A DNA stretch of 64,000 nt from Desulfovibrio sp. Marseille-P6017. Lineage in GTDB: Bacteria > Bacillota_A > Clostridia > Peptostreptococcales > Peptostreptococcaceae. The stretch is from positions 186,001 to 250,000 of the forward strand of contig UWOR01000005.1 in assembly GCA_900604495.1 (NCBI GenBank), in the 5' to 3' direction. The position numbers and the translations under genes are program-made. This document shows positions 28,666 to 37,999 of the stretch, piece by piece. How positions within the stretch are numbered: position 1 is the stretch's first letter; every line of letters starts with the position of its first letter. The notes under the pieces were generated by a model that was not told where the DNA came from, ran no database searches, and saw nothing but the letters and a program-made list of their open reading frames with translations.

Positions 28666-29604
28666 CTACTTTAAAACCATTTTAAGTGTCTCTAAATTTT
28701 TTTCCATTAATGATATATAATCTTCATTATTATTAAAATCATTTTTAGTTATACCATCTATGGAATATAAAATTGCTGTATCTATCTTTGCTTCACTTGC
28801 TATTGTCTGAGATACCTTTGGGTTTACAAGTCCGTCAAATAAAATATACTTTATATTATTTGACTTTGCATAATCAGTAAGCTCAGTTATTTTACTTATA
28901 GATGGTTCTTGATTTGGGCTTACTCCAGTTATAGAAATTTGATTTAACCCATATTCCTCACATAAGTATCCATATGCACCATGAGAAACTAATAAACTTT
29001 TACCTTTTACATCCTTTAAGTTACTATCGTAGCTGTCTTGTAAATCTTTTAATGATTTAATATAATTATTGTAGTTTTCTTCATAATAATCTTTATTTTC
29101 ATTATCAACTTCTATAAGCATATTTTTTATGTTTTCACACTCTTTTATTGCATTATTAATATTTAACCACACATGAGGATCATATTCTCCATGTTTATGT
29201 ACATTTTCTTCTTCACTATGATCTTCTTCATCATACTTAAGCTTTTCTACGCCATCACTTGCTATTACTATTTTCAAGTTATCTGATTCAGAAGCTATAT
29301 TATCTGCAAAAGCATCTACTCCTAGTCCATTCTTTATAAGTATATTTGAATTTTGTATATCTTTAACCATCTTAGCACTTATTTCATAGTCATGTGGCTC
29401 ACCTGATGGTGGTACTATATAATTTAAATCTATTTTATCTTTTCCTATGTTTCTGGCAAAATCATATAGTGGAAATATAGTTGCATATACCTTTACTTTT
29501 TCTTCTTTATTACCTAAATCTTCTTTACTTACTTTATTGTCTTTACATCCTATCATCATTATACTTATTAGTATTGTCATCATCGATATATATATCTTTT
29601 TCAT
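28666..29604 (-). CDS. znuA: Zinc-type ABC transporter binding lipoprotein
   Basis: 312 residues. Lipoprotein signal with lipobox MMIGC at about 20. The fold is of the A-1 metal-binding family: YATIFPLYDF, GEPHDYEIS (first His), DPHVWLN (second His), LLVSHGAYGYL (third His) and the acid residue in LFDGLVNP. Between about 121 and 141 a His/Asp/Glu-rich loop (DEEDHSEEENVHKHGEYD) is typical of zinc-specific members such as ZnuA/AdcA. First gene of the znu operon. I could not find a convincing Zur box in the 5' region. Confidence 0.9.
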   Translation of the reverse strand: MKKIYISMMTILISIMMIGCKDNKVSKEDLGNKEEKVKVYATIFPLYDFARNIGKDKIDLNYIVPPSGEPHDYEISAKMVKDIQNSNILIKNGLGVDAFADNIASESDNLKIVIASDGVEKLKYDEEDHSEEENVHKHGEYDPHVWLNINNAIKECENIKNMLIEVDNENKDYYEENYNNYIKSLKDLQDSYDSNLKDVKGKSLLVSHGAYGYLCEEYGLNQISITGVSPNQEPSISKITELTDYAKSNNIKYILFDGLVNPKVSQTIASEAKIDTAILYSIDGITKNDFNNNEDYISLMEKNLETLKMVLK

Positions 29605-29848
29605 TTATATCCTCCTTGAATTTAATTTCAAATATATTAATTATTAAAATTCTATTTAATACTACGTATATTATATATTAATAAAAATTATATATCCATA
29701 CCAATATTTATTTTTAACCTTTACAGTTCATGTGATACTATTAAAGTTAATATATTGTGCATTTTTATTACATTTAAAACAAAAACAAGGTAAGCTATTT
29801 AGTAATAACTTACCTTATTTTTTATTTATATACTATATAAATTTTTTA

Positions 29849-31069
29849 CTACATTTCATCAAAAGGCATCATATTTTGCATGTACATATTTTGCATATAC
29901 ATATAATAATTCATCCACATATCATTCATATCTTGCATTGTATTCATATATGGCATAGTGTTCATATATTGCATTGTATTCATATCTTGAACGGTATTTA
30001 TATATGGCATATCTAATGATGGATATTTATCACACATATTTCCCATACATTGCATTGGTGTCATATCATACATTGGGCTAACATAAGTTGAACATAAATT
30101 ACCTGAACAAAGGTCACAATCTTCAACGTACATTATATCTGATTGTTTAGATTTAGTTGTTGTATTCATGTTATTACAATTATTCATAGGCTTACATTCA
30201 CAATTGCTCATAGGTTTATATTCACAATTATTCATAGATTTGCAGCCACAAGTTTTTTTCTTAGGTGGATTACATGTATAATCATACTCGTCATATTTAC
30301 AAGAACAACTTGGTTTAGGTGAAGTACAATAATTAACTTTTTCTACTGGTTTCATACATTTTTCTATCGGTTTCATACATTTTGAGTCTTTTACTTTCTT
30401 ATCACATTCATCTAATTTATTTTCACATTTGTTAATCATATCTTCACATTTTTTAGATTTAGATTCGTATTCTTTAATTTTTTCTCCTGCACTTTTATAG
30501 CATTCTAATGCTTTTTCATCACATTTCATTGCTTGATTATATAATTCTTTAGCTTGTTCGTTATAAGATTGTGCTTTTTCATATAGACATTTTGCACTTT
30601 CACAATTAGCTTCAGCTTCCTGTTGTATTTCTTTCCCCTGTTTATACAAACATTTAGCTTTAGCAGCAAGTTCTTCTGCTTTTTCCATTAATTCTTTAGC
30701 TTTGCACTCTGCTGCTTTTGCTTCTTTTTCAGTACAACTTGAATTTTGTAATAAATTATTAGCTTTTTGTTGTAATACTTTAGCAGATTGCTCACATTCC
30801 TTTGCTTGATTATAAGTTTCTGTAGCTTTGCAATCATACTCTAATGCTTTTTCAAATAATTCCTCTGCTTTTTTAGCTAAATTAACACATTTATCTACAC
30901 ATGTTATTTCATAATCCCCACATAAATCTTCTACGTATTTTTTAACTGGTTTTTTACATGGATTACATAAATTACTTGAACATGTGTCTGCTACTTTACA
31001 TTGTTTAACTTGATTACAAGCATTGTTTTGAGGAGTGCATGAACAAGATTGTTTTTTTTTCTTTCTCAT
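29849..31069 (-). CDS. Cysteine-rich coiled-coil protein, spore coat/exosporium-like
   Basis: 406 residues, about 39 cysteines. Four parts: a basic Cys-rich head (SCSCTPQNNACNQ to about 60); a long alanine/glutamate/lysine coiled coil (about 60-235) in which cysteine recurs roughly every 15-20 residues; a Cys-Lys-Asn segment (CSCKYDEYDYTC to about 300) and a Met/Tyr/Asn-rich tail with MNTMQYMNTMPYMNTMQD-like repeats. No signal peptide. Such composition fits spore coat or exosporium proteins, which crosslink through cysteine and tyrosine, such as CdeC of C. difficile, to which the length (about 405) is similar, but I cannot align it from memory. A SigK-like promoter lies upstream. Confidence 0.6.
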   Translation of the reverse strand: MRKKKKQSCSCTPQNNACNQVKQCKVADTCSSNLCNPCKKPVKKYVEDLCGDYEITCVDKCVNLAKKAEELFEKALEYDCKATETYNQAKECEQSAKVLQQKANNLLQNSSCTEKEAKAAECKAKELMEKAEELAAKAKCLYKQGKEIQQEAEANCESAKCLYEKAQSYNEQAKELYNQAMKCDEKALECYKSAGEKIKEYESKSKKCEDMINKCENKLDECDKKVKDSKCMKPIEKCMKPVEKVNYCTSPKPSCSCKYDEYDYTCNPPKKKTCGCKSMNNCEYKPMSNCECKPMNNCNNMNTTTKSKQSDIMYVEDCDLCSGNLCSTYVSPMYDMTPMQCMGNMCDKYPSLDMPYINTVQDMNTMQYMNTMPYMNTMQDMNDMWMNYYMYMQNMYMQNMMPFDEM

Positions 31070-31105
31070 AATATGTCAAAACCCCTTTGCTGTATTTTTA
31101 AAATG

Positions 31106-31124
31106 ACATAAGTATTACTTATGT
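31106..31124. promoter_or_regulatory. Perfect 19-base palindrome, candidate operator
   Basis: ACATAAGTA-T-TACTTATGT, between the start codon of the cysteine-rich gene (31069) and its -10 element. Could bind a symmetric repressor or form a leader hairpin. Confidence 0.5.
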
Positions 31125-31133
31125 TGTTTAATA

Positions 31134-31161
31134 TAATTATATGAAAGCAAATTAAACTGGT
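31134..31161 (-). promoter_or_regulatory. SigK/SigE-like promoter of the cysteine-rich gene
   Basis: Minus strand AC (31161-31160), 16 bases, CATATAATTA (31143-31134). AC-N16-CATAnnnTA is close to the SigK consensus; the -10 also contains a SigA-like TATAAT, but no TTGACA-type -35 is found. Confidence 0.45.
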
Positions 31162-31322
31162 TACTAATTATTTATCTTTTGTGTATTCTCTACTAATTTA
31201 AGGTATTTTTTGTTTTTTAATTTTAATTTTTTACTTTAACATATTTTATGAATTATAAAATTTGATTTATTACATAATCTATAAACAAGGCTTTACTAAA
31301 CTTAAAGTATTGGAGTGATTTT

Positions 31323-31667
31323 ATGACTTCTGATCAATTTAAAAATATGAAAGACGACTTAAGTGAATGTTGTTGTAAAAGCTGTAATGGTACTTCAGAG
31401 TTTGTTTCAAATTATCCTGTTTTATCTACTTTAATTGCATCAGGTGTAGTTTTATCTGCTGCAACTTTAGTTAGCCCTAAAGCTAGAAAAGTTTTATTTC
31501 CCGCATTTAAATATTTAGGAAAACAACAATTAAAATTATTTGCTGGTATAGGTATATTATCTGTTGCAACATATTTAGCTAATGACTCTATAGATGTTGA
31601 TGATAATATAAGTACTCCTAATACTGAAAGTGAAGAAGAAATAATATTAAATGACTTTATTAAGTAA
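31323..31667 (+). CDS. Small membrane protein with CCCKSC motif
   Basis: 114 residues. The N-terminus has four cysteines in ECCCKSCNG (about 17-23), then a hydrophobic segment at about 35-55 (LSTLIASGVVLSAATLV) and a second at about 75-90 (LFAGIGILSVATYLA), ending in an acidic tail. It is divergent from the cysteine-rich spore-like gene, sharing the 250-base intergenic region; both have clustered cysteines. No family recognised. Binding site is weak (TGGAGTG). Confidence 0.6.
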   Translation: MTSDQFKNMKDDLSECCCKSCNGTSEFVSNYPVLSTLIASGVVLSAATLVSPKARKVLFPAFKYLGKQQLKLFAGIGILSVATYLANDSIDVDDNISTPNTESEEEIILNDFIK

Positions 31668-31679
31668 ATTTTTAATAAA

Positions 31680-31712
31680 TAAAAGGAATGCTCACATTTT
31701 GAGTCATTCCCT
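31680..31712. terminator. Terminator
   Basis: AAAGGAATG pairs with CATTCCCTTT with a T tail; it lies between convergent genes. Confidence 0.65.
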
Positions 31713-31726
31713 TTATTTTACTTTAT

Positions 31727-32236
31727 TTAATTTAATGTAATTAGTATATCATCATAGTATACTCTAACATCTTTAATATTATAAATTTCTGTCTTTAAAG
31801 TATCTTGTATTAAGTTTTGTACTATAATATTTATAGTATAATCCTTTGTATATTCATTTAAATAATCTCTTTTCCACGATATTTTTTTTGATTCTTCATC
31901 ATACTCATTTAACTCTATTTCTACTACACTATTTCCGACAATCTCTCCCTTTATAGGAAGACTATTAAAGCATTCTTTAGATATTGTATCTAATACTAAA
32001 TTCACTTTTTCTTCTATACTATCATTTTCACTACACTTTACTTCAACTATTTTTGAAGGATCATCAAAGTCGATCTGGATAGGTATAGTTATTAAGTTAC
32101 TTGATTCACTAGAAAATTTAGCTATTTTAGTTTTATCTAAGTCATCTATGCCACTTATATTACTATCACTTATTGTACATGCTGTATTGAACAAAATAGT
32201 AGTGCTTAAAAATATAGTTTTTAATAATTTATTCAT
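31727..32236 (-). CDS. Lipoprotein with GerM-like domain (weak)
   Basis: 169 residues. Start at the second ATG (32236) since the first lies in the AGGGATG site. Lipobox is LFNTAC near residue 20. The mature domain begins with a strand-rich section (NLITIPIQIDFDD) and has alternating beta strands with INIIVQNLIQDTLKT near the C-terminus, reminiscent of GerM sporulation/germination lipoproteins. I assign only a lipoprotein with confidence; the GerM suggestion is inference. Confidence 0.6.
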   Translation of the reverse strand: MNKLLKTIFLSTTILFNTACTISDSNISGIDDLDKTKIAKFSSESSNLITIPIQIDFDDPSKIVEVKCSENDSIEEKVNLVLDTISKECFNSLPIKGEIVGNSVVEIELNEYDEESKKISWKRDYLNEYTKDYTINIIVQNLIQDTLKTEIYNIKDVRVYYDDILITLN

Positions 32237-32425
32237 AAGCATCCCTCATTGTATTAGTTTTTATACATTATACCATATCATTATGATTTTTTCTATTTTT
32301 TTACAATATATTAACTTTTTCGTCTTTTAATTTAATTAAAAATATAGTATTTTATTATAATCAAGTTATATTTAAAATTAAATAAATCTATTTATATGTA
32401 AATAAAATAGGCGTATTAATAACGC

Positions 32426-33457
32426 CTATTTTATAATATATTTTAGTATTAATTTTATAGTCTCTTCAATAGATTTTATATGAGTTCTTTCATATCCATG
32501 TGATGCGTATATACTTGGTCCTATCAAAGCAAATTTTGCATCTATCCCGGTACTCAAAGCTGATATTGCATCTGAACAATAGTTTTCATAAATATCTAAT
32601 CTATAACTAATATCATTTTCTTTACATAAATAAACAAGATAACTTATAAGCTCATAATCATATGGCCCGTTAAAGTCTTTGCTACAGATACTAACGCTAT
32701 CTTCTGTAGAATTTTGATTATCACCAAGGCATCCGAAATCTATTGCAATTAAATTTTTTGTATTTTCAGGTATAAGTGAAGATGCTCCATGTCCTACTTC
32801 TTCGTAATTTGTAAATAAAAAATTTATAGTATTTTTTATACTTATTTTGTTTAATTTTATATAATTTATAATATATAAAACTGCACCTAAAGCTGCTTTA
32901 TCGTCTAAATATCTTGATTTAATAAATCCCGAACTTGTTATTTTCGTTCTTGTATCAAAGGATACTATATCACCTACATCTATACCTAATTTAATTACAT
33001 CTTCTTTGCAATATAATTCCTCATCTATTATTATCTCATAGTTTTCTACAGTTCTTTCAACTTTATTAGCATCTTCTCCATATATATGAATAGACGGTTT
33101 TATGTTTTGTAATGTTCCTTCATATTTTTTATTATTTCTTGTGTAAATTATACAATTTTCACCTTCTACAGAGCTAATTACGTACTCACCTATTAAACTT
33201 ATTCCTAATCGTCCATTTTCTTTTATTTCTTTAACGATTGCTCCTAAGGTATCTACATGAATTGAAAAAGTAGTAGTAAAATTATTTTCTTCTCCTTCTA
33301 TCGTAGCTAATATATTGCCTTTATTTCCAACTTTAAATTCTACATCTAAAGATTTAAGAAAATTTACTATATATTCTTCAATTTGCTTTGTATATCCACT
33401 GGGACTTGGAATACTTAAAACTTCACATATATATCTATATAATAAATTGTTGTTCAT
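32426..33457 (-). CDS. M42 family aminopeptidase
   Basis: 343 residues. Metal-binding residues in order: FSIHVDTLG (His, Asp; about 64), RYLDDKAALG (bridging Asp; about 182), NYEEVGHGAS (Glu pair; about 216), AIDFG (Asp; about 239) and SHGYERTH (His; about 325). The PA-like insert lies between 75 and 165. These dodecameric enzymes release N-terminal residues from short peptides. It lies 55 bases downstream of the decayed YjiH transporter gene on the same strand, so both once formed an operon, perhaps for peptide uptake and use. Confidence 0.88.
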   Translation of the reverse strand: MNNNLLYRYICEVLSIPSPSGYTKQIEEYIVNFLKSLDVEFKVGNKGNILATIEGEENNFTTTFSIHVDTLGAIVKEIKENGRLGISLIGEYVISSVEGENCIIYTRNNKKYEGTLQNIKPSIHIYGEDANKVERTVENYEIIIDEELYCKEDVIKLGIDVGDIVSFDTRTKITSSGFIKSRYLDDKAALGAVLYIINYIKLNKISIKNTINFLFTNYEEVGHGASSLIPENTKNLIAIDFGCLGDNQNSTEDSVSICSKDFNGPYDYELISYLVYLCKENDISYRLDIYENYCSDAISALSTGIDAKFALIGPSIYASHGYERTHIKSIEETIKLILKYIIK

Positions 33458-33512
33458 ATTACCTCCATGTATTATAAGTCTTCCTTTTCCCTAATTTATT
33501 ATATTCATACAA

Positions 33513-34816
33513 CTATATAATGTAACCCCTAGAATAATATATTATTGAATATAGTAATATAGTTAATGCAACTTTTTCAAAATACATAATTATAAAATAC
33601 TTTTTATCTATTTTTATATTAGCACTGTATATATATGTTAAATTTGTTGTAAAAGATATACCAATAATAACGGAAAATATTCCTATTATGAACCTTGTAT
33701 CATATAAAATGCTAAAGTTTATTAAATCTATAGTTGATATAGAATTATAAAGGCTTCTTATTATAGATTTGCTAATCAGTGAGGCATCTGGAAATTTAAC
33801 TGTACTTATTATTGGATAAAATATTTGACTAAGAAATTCTATTACTGAATTATTATTAAAAAGTAAATCACCTAGAAAAAACACTACTATTAAATTAGAT
33901 ATTAATTTCATATTTAAATTTAATACATGTCCTAAATTTTCTATTATATTCAAATATTTTCATTCTCTTTATTTCTAAATGCTTATTTATTCCCTTTTTA
34001 AATTTATCCTTTTTATGTATACTTTCCTTATAATTTGTTTTTACATAATATGATTTCTTTATTTTACTTAATGGATATATTCTGCATAAAACCATATTAC
34101 TTATTATTAATATTAATAATGATACTAAGATAAAACTTTTACTATTTAAGTTAAATTCTGAATATGTATAACTCATCATATAAAATGACATAGTTGAAAA
34201 ATTTATTAGTAGTGTGTATAGTTCATTTAATCTAAGCTTTCCTTTAGAGTACATCAAATGAGTCATATAATATCCACAAAAACAATCTGTAAATAAATAT
34301 ATAAATATGATTATTAATGCTTTTCCACTTATCTTAAAATATTTTTTCATAATAGGATGAAAATAGGATTCAATAATTTCTAATAATCCATACTCTAATA
34401 TAAATGGCATAAATACTGCACTTATTGGCAAAACTGTTATTAAATTTAAAACTACATCCTTTATTATTAATGGTGTATTATCATTTTGAAAGAATATATA
34501 ATTATTACCATAAAATACATTTAATAATATAATTACACTTAAAATTCTAAAAGAAAATAAATTTTATTTTTATTATCTATAAATGATTTTATACTACCTA
34601 TTATCATAAATAATATTATATATATTTTCAAAACTCTCTATAATTTAATTGAATTAAATCAGATATATGATATAAACATAGTTTGAGTTTGATTATTTAT
34701 ATTTATAGGTATGAAAAAAATTATGATTCCAATTATTGAGTAAAAAATCATTTTTAAAATATATAAGAGTCATTTTCATCTTTCTCATAACTTTTATTTT
34801 TATCTATTCCTTCCAT
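33513..34816 (-). pseudogene. Decayed YjiH-family transporter gene
   Basis: At least five segments in different frames on the minus strand cover the whole length of the intact YjiH protein at 11 kb. (1) Start at 34816 after GAGGTG: MEGIDKNKSYEK, stop at about 34756. (2) SIIGIIIFFIPININNQ then LIQLNYREF. (3) LKIYIILFMIIGSIKSFID. (4) from about 34560 to 33895: FRILSVIILLNVFYG, SAVFMPFILEYGLLEIIE, IFIYLFTDCFCGYYMTH, LILIISNMVLCRIYPLS. (5) 33953-33513: KFPDASLISKSI, IGISFTTNLTYIYSANI. Each block aligns, in order, with the intact copy (FRILSV with CRILGA; KFPDAS with QIPDAS). Four frameshifts and a shared block order show a real, old, inactivated paralogue. An M42 gene lies downstream. Confidence 0.75.
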
Positions 34817-34886
34817 TAAAATCACCTCTTACTAACTTTTCAACCTTAAAATTATATATCCTCCTTAAATAATAAATTTTATATCA

Positions 34887-34916
34887 TTGCTTATATTGAA
34901 TGTGATACGGTATAAT
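34887..34916 (+). promoter_or_regulatory. SigA-type promoter of the glycosyltransferase gene
   Basis: TTGCTT (34887-34892), 18-base spacer, TATAAT (34911-34916). Confidence 0.5.
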
Positions 34917-34965
34917 ACTATAAATAAAATAAATAAATAAATACGGTCTTTATAGAGGTGATATA

Positions 34966-36096
34966 TTGAGCTTAGAAAAAAAAAATAAAACTATTTTAAT
35001 TTTAACAGCACAATTTGGTGCAGGTCATATAAGTGCTGCTAATGCAATTAAAGATTACATAAATGAACATGATGATAATTATAATATAGTAATACAGAAT
35101 TTTATAAATGCTAGCTTACCTAGAATTAATAAACCTATGGTCAAGATGTATGAGAAAAATACAAAGTATATGCCTGAGATTTATAATTACTACTACTATT
35201 TAAAGAAATCTTTTAATCCTAAGTATGATATTTCTCATATTATATATACACCAAAATTATCAGAGTACATACTAGATATAAATCCTGATTTAATTATATC
35301 TACATTCCCCTTAGCTGCATCTTGTGTATATAACTTTAATCTTAAACATGATCCTATTCCATGCATTACAGTTATTACTGATGTTGTTGATAGTTTAGAA
35401 TGGATTTATCCAAATACAGATATGTATTTTGTTCCTAGTAAAGAAATAAAAAATAGATTGGTACGTAAAGGTATTACACCTAATAGCATTAAAGTTACAG
35501 GTGTACCTATAAATAAAAACTTTAATGTTTCTCAAAAGAAATATATACCTGGAAAATATAGACTACTTTTACTAGGCGGTGGTCGTGGATTATTTGATTT
35601 TGATGAGAACTTTATGCATTGGATAGATAACTTTGTAGGCATTAATAAAGATATATTGGAAGTTACCATTGTTGCTGGAAAGAATAAAAAACTTTACGAA
35701 AACCTAACAGAAAAAAAACCTTTAAGTAATGTAAAAGTTCTTGGTTTTGTCACAAATATGCATGAATTAGTAAAAGATTATGATTTAATGCTAACAAAGC
35801 CAGGTGGTGCTACTTTATTTGAGGCAATTCACTCAGAGACACCTATAATTGTAAAATTACCTAAGGTTGGTCAAGAGATTGAAAATGCTAAGTTTATTGT
35901 AGATAAAGGTATTGGAATCATTTATAATGATGATGAAGATCTTAAAGAAATTTTTGAATCTATAGTATCTAATAAGTTTAATTCAATAATTAAATTTATG
36001 TTAGAAAATATAGTCGACTTTAAGAAAACTATTCATCCTGAAAATATATATAATTATATATGTGAATTAATAGAAGATAAAAGTATTGAAAAATAA
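34966..36096 (+). CDS. Processive diacylglycerol glycosyltransferase-like (MGDG synthase/UgtP type)
   Basis: 376 residues, TTG start after GAGGTG. GT-B fold of the MGDG-synthase/MurG superfamily (GT28): N-terminal GAGHISAANAIKDYI and STFPLAASCVYNF, then ITDVVDSLEWIYP, and the donor-binding C-terminal domain LLLLGGGRG, LGFVTNMHEL, LTKPGGATLFEAI. The C-terminal UDP-sugar motif PGGATLFEA is characteristic. It should build glycolipid anchors such as diglucosyl-diacylglycerol. Has its own promoter and a downstream terminator. Confidence 0.88.
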   Translation: MSLEKKNKTILILTAQFGAGHISAANAIKDYINEHDDNYNIVIQNFINASLPRINKPMVKMYEKNTKYMPEIYNYYYYLKKSFNPKYDISHIIYTPKLSEYILDINPDLIISTFPLAASCVYNFNLKHDPIPCITVITDVVDSLEWIYPNTDMYFVPSKEIKNRLVRKGITPNSIKVTGVPINKNFNVSQKKYIPGKYRLLLLGGGRGLFDFDENFMHWIDNFVGINKDILEVTIVAGKNKKLYENLTEKKPLSNVKVLGFVTNMHELVKDYDLMLTKPGGATLFEAIHSETPIIVKLPKVGQEIENAKFIVDKGIGIIYNDDEDLKEIFESIVSNKFNSIIKFMLENIVDFKKTIHPENIYNYICELIEDKSIEK

Positions 36097-36124
36097 AAGG
36101 CGCTAATTTAGCACCTTTTATTTT
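36095..36124. terminator. Terminator
   Basis: AAAAGGCGCTAA pairs with TTAGCACCTTTT, then T. Confidence 0.75.
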
Positions 36125-36828
36125 TATTTATTAACTTTTTTATATTTATTTAAATTTATAACTATTCCTTCATTTTTACCATTAATACTACTTTTATTTG
36201 AAATTGATTTATCTACTGCTGTTTTTAAAATAATTTTATATATTGTGTATAATTCTATTCCACTAAATGTTATTAAACTTAATATTTCAATGCTATATCC
36301 ATTGTTATAACCTAAAATTCCATAGTTTATAATTGAATAAAATCTTATAAATATTGATACTAGGAGCTGAAGTATTAAAGTACTTGTCAAAAAATCAAAT
36401 TCATTCTCTAGTTTTCTCTTTCTTATAATAGTATTTATTTGTAAATTTCTACTGGAGTTTGTATTTAAAATATCTGAATAAATTTGACTAAAAATATTTC
36501 TGTTAAATAAATTTAATAATAATATAACCCCAGCACATAAGCCAATTAAATAAGTTATATAAGTATATATTTCTATTCCTGATTTGTGATATTTTGAAAA
36601 ATAAATACATAATGTCATTGCTATCATTATACTTAATCCTGATACACTCACTCTATTCTGTCTATATTTTGTATATGAAGTATAACAAATTCCTGCTAAT
36701 ATTAAATAAAAAACGTAAGAACCAAATTTGTTCATTCCACTTATATAATATAAAATTATAGGCGATGCTATATAGATTGTAAAATCAATTAATAATTTAC
36801 GTTTTATTTTTATCACTTCCTCTAGCAA
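36124..36828 (-). CDS. Integral membrane protein, start uncertain
   Basis: About 230 residues with six or seven hydrophobic segments and a basic C-terminal tail (NLNKYKKVNK). No family recognised. As with the YrvL gene, the site GAGGAA overlaps an in-frame GTG (about 36816) and the codon at normal distance is ATA; the TTG at 36828 has no site upstream. The start may therefore be GTG or non-canonical. Convergent with the glycosyltransferase gene. Confidence 0.55.
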   Translation of the reverse strand: MLEEVIKIKRKLLIDFTIYIASPIILYYISGMNKFGSYVFYLILAGICYTSYTKYRQNRVSVSGLSIMIAMTLCIYFSKYHKSGIEIYTYITYLIGLCAGVILLLNLFNRNIFSQIYSDILNTNSSRNLQINTIIRKRKLENEFDFLTSTLILQLLVSIFIRFYSIINYGILGYNNGYSIEILSLITFSGIELYTIYKIILKTAVDKSISNKSSINGKNEGIVINLNKYKKVNK

Positions 36829-36984
36829 TAATTTTAAACTTAGTTTTTAGCATTTATTTTATATAAAAATAAAAGTTTGACTTTAACTTGTCAGAACTTT
36901 TTATCTATCAAATTTATCTCATATTAATCTATATGCTTTTAATTACTAAAAATTTCACCCCTATAATTATATTTTTGATAAAAA

Positions 36985-37022
36985 AATATAAGGCTAAAAG
37001 TATTATTACTTTGCCTTATATT
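36985..37022 (-). terminator. Terminator of the M23 peptidase gene
   Basis: On the minus strand AATATAAGGC pairs with GCCTTATATT, followed by TTTT. It begins ten bases after the stop that appears when the frameshift is corrected. Confidence 0.8.
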
Positions 37023-37031
37023 CTTAATTAA

Positions 37032-37870
37032 CTATTTTGTTACTCCGTTTATTGGATTAATATTTTCACCTTTTATTTTAACTTCAAAATGAACATGATT
37101 CCTGTAGAGTCTCCTGTTGTACCAACTTTTGAAATAACTTGTCCTTGCTTTACAATATCGCCTTCTTGAACTATATTATAATTATTATGTGCATATATAG
37201 TTGTTTTACCATCAAAATGATTTATTTTTACTACATTTCCATATCCATTTTGATATCCTGAAAAACTAACTATACCATCATCAATTGCTAATATATCAGT
37301 ATCTTGTGGTGCTGGTATATCTATTCCTTTATGAAAGCTTTTTATATTAGTTATAGGATGTATTCTATACCCATACCCTGAGCTTATGTCCTTATATTCC
37401 TTTAAAGGCCATATTCCTTTTATAAAGTCTATACCTTCTGATGATAATTTCTCTGCTGCTTCTTCTTCTAAACATTTTTCTAATTGTACGCCTTCAATTA
37501 ATTCATCTTGTAATTGTTTACCTAAAGTTTCTTTTTCTTGTTCCATATTATTTATATCAGATTTTATCGCTTCTTCTTCATCTGATATACTATCTTCTTG
37601 TATAAAACTCAATTTTACAATTTCTAATTCATTATCATCATTTAAATCATCTTGTCCATCATTTTTCAATTCTTGTTTCTTTGATTCTAATCTATTATTT
37701 AATTCATCTATTTTAGCCTTTAAATAACTTTGCTTTTCTTTATTCTCTATTAACATATCTAACTTATTTTCTTCTCCAAATGCATAAGACATTTTATTAA
37801 TACTAACGGACATGACTAATAATAGTGATACAAATAAATGTAATATCACTTTCTTAAAATTTTCATCCAT
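37032..37870 (-). pseudogene. M23 (LytM-type) peptidase with frameshift at its catalytic end
   Basis: Signal peptide at 1-32 (LHLFVSLLLVMSVSI), then a charged coiled coil (about 35-155) and an M23 lysostaphin-like domain from about 160: PITNIKSFHKGIDIPAP contains the zinc-binding HxxxD, and HNNYNIV the next histidine. After GTTGDSTG the frame goes to IMFILKLK and stops. Inserting one A (GGAATCAT to GGAAATCAT, near 37098-37101) gives GNHVHFEVKIKGENINPING and a stop at 37032; the HVH is the missing zinc ligand pair. As read, the protein lacks it and would be inactive. The terminator position supports the corrected end. AAAGGAGG precedes the ATG. Confidence 0.8.
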
Positions 37871-37948
37871 TTTTTATCCTCCTTTTACAACTATATATTA
37901 ATATAGACTAATTATGTAAGTTTTATTCACTTTATTGTATTCAATGTA

Positions 37949-37989
37949 AAAATGACTACATTAAAACCAAAATTTAATGTAGTCATTTT
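37949..37989 (-). terminator. Terminator of the glutamine synthetase gene
   Basis: AAAATGACTACATTAAA pairs with TTTAATGTAGTCATTTT. Confidence 0.8.
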
Positions 37990-37999
37990 CTAAATAAAA

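Noticed and set aside
29605..29700. Zur box upstream of znuA
   Set aside because: Only AT-rich imperfect symmetry; no sequence close to a known zinc-repressor site.
29732..30016. Plus-strand frame rich in histidine and isoleucine
   Set aside because: It mirrors the repeated Met-Asn-Thr tail of the cysteine-rich gene, an effect of repeats in the opposite strand.
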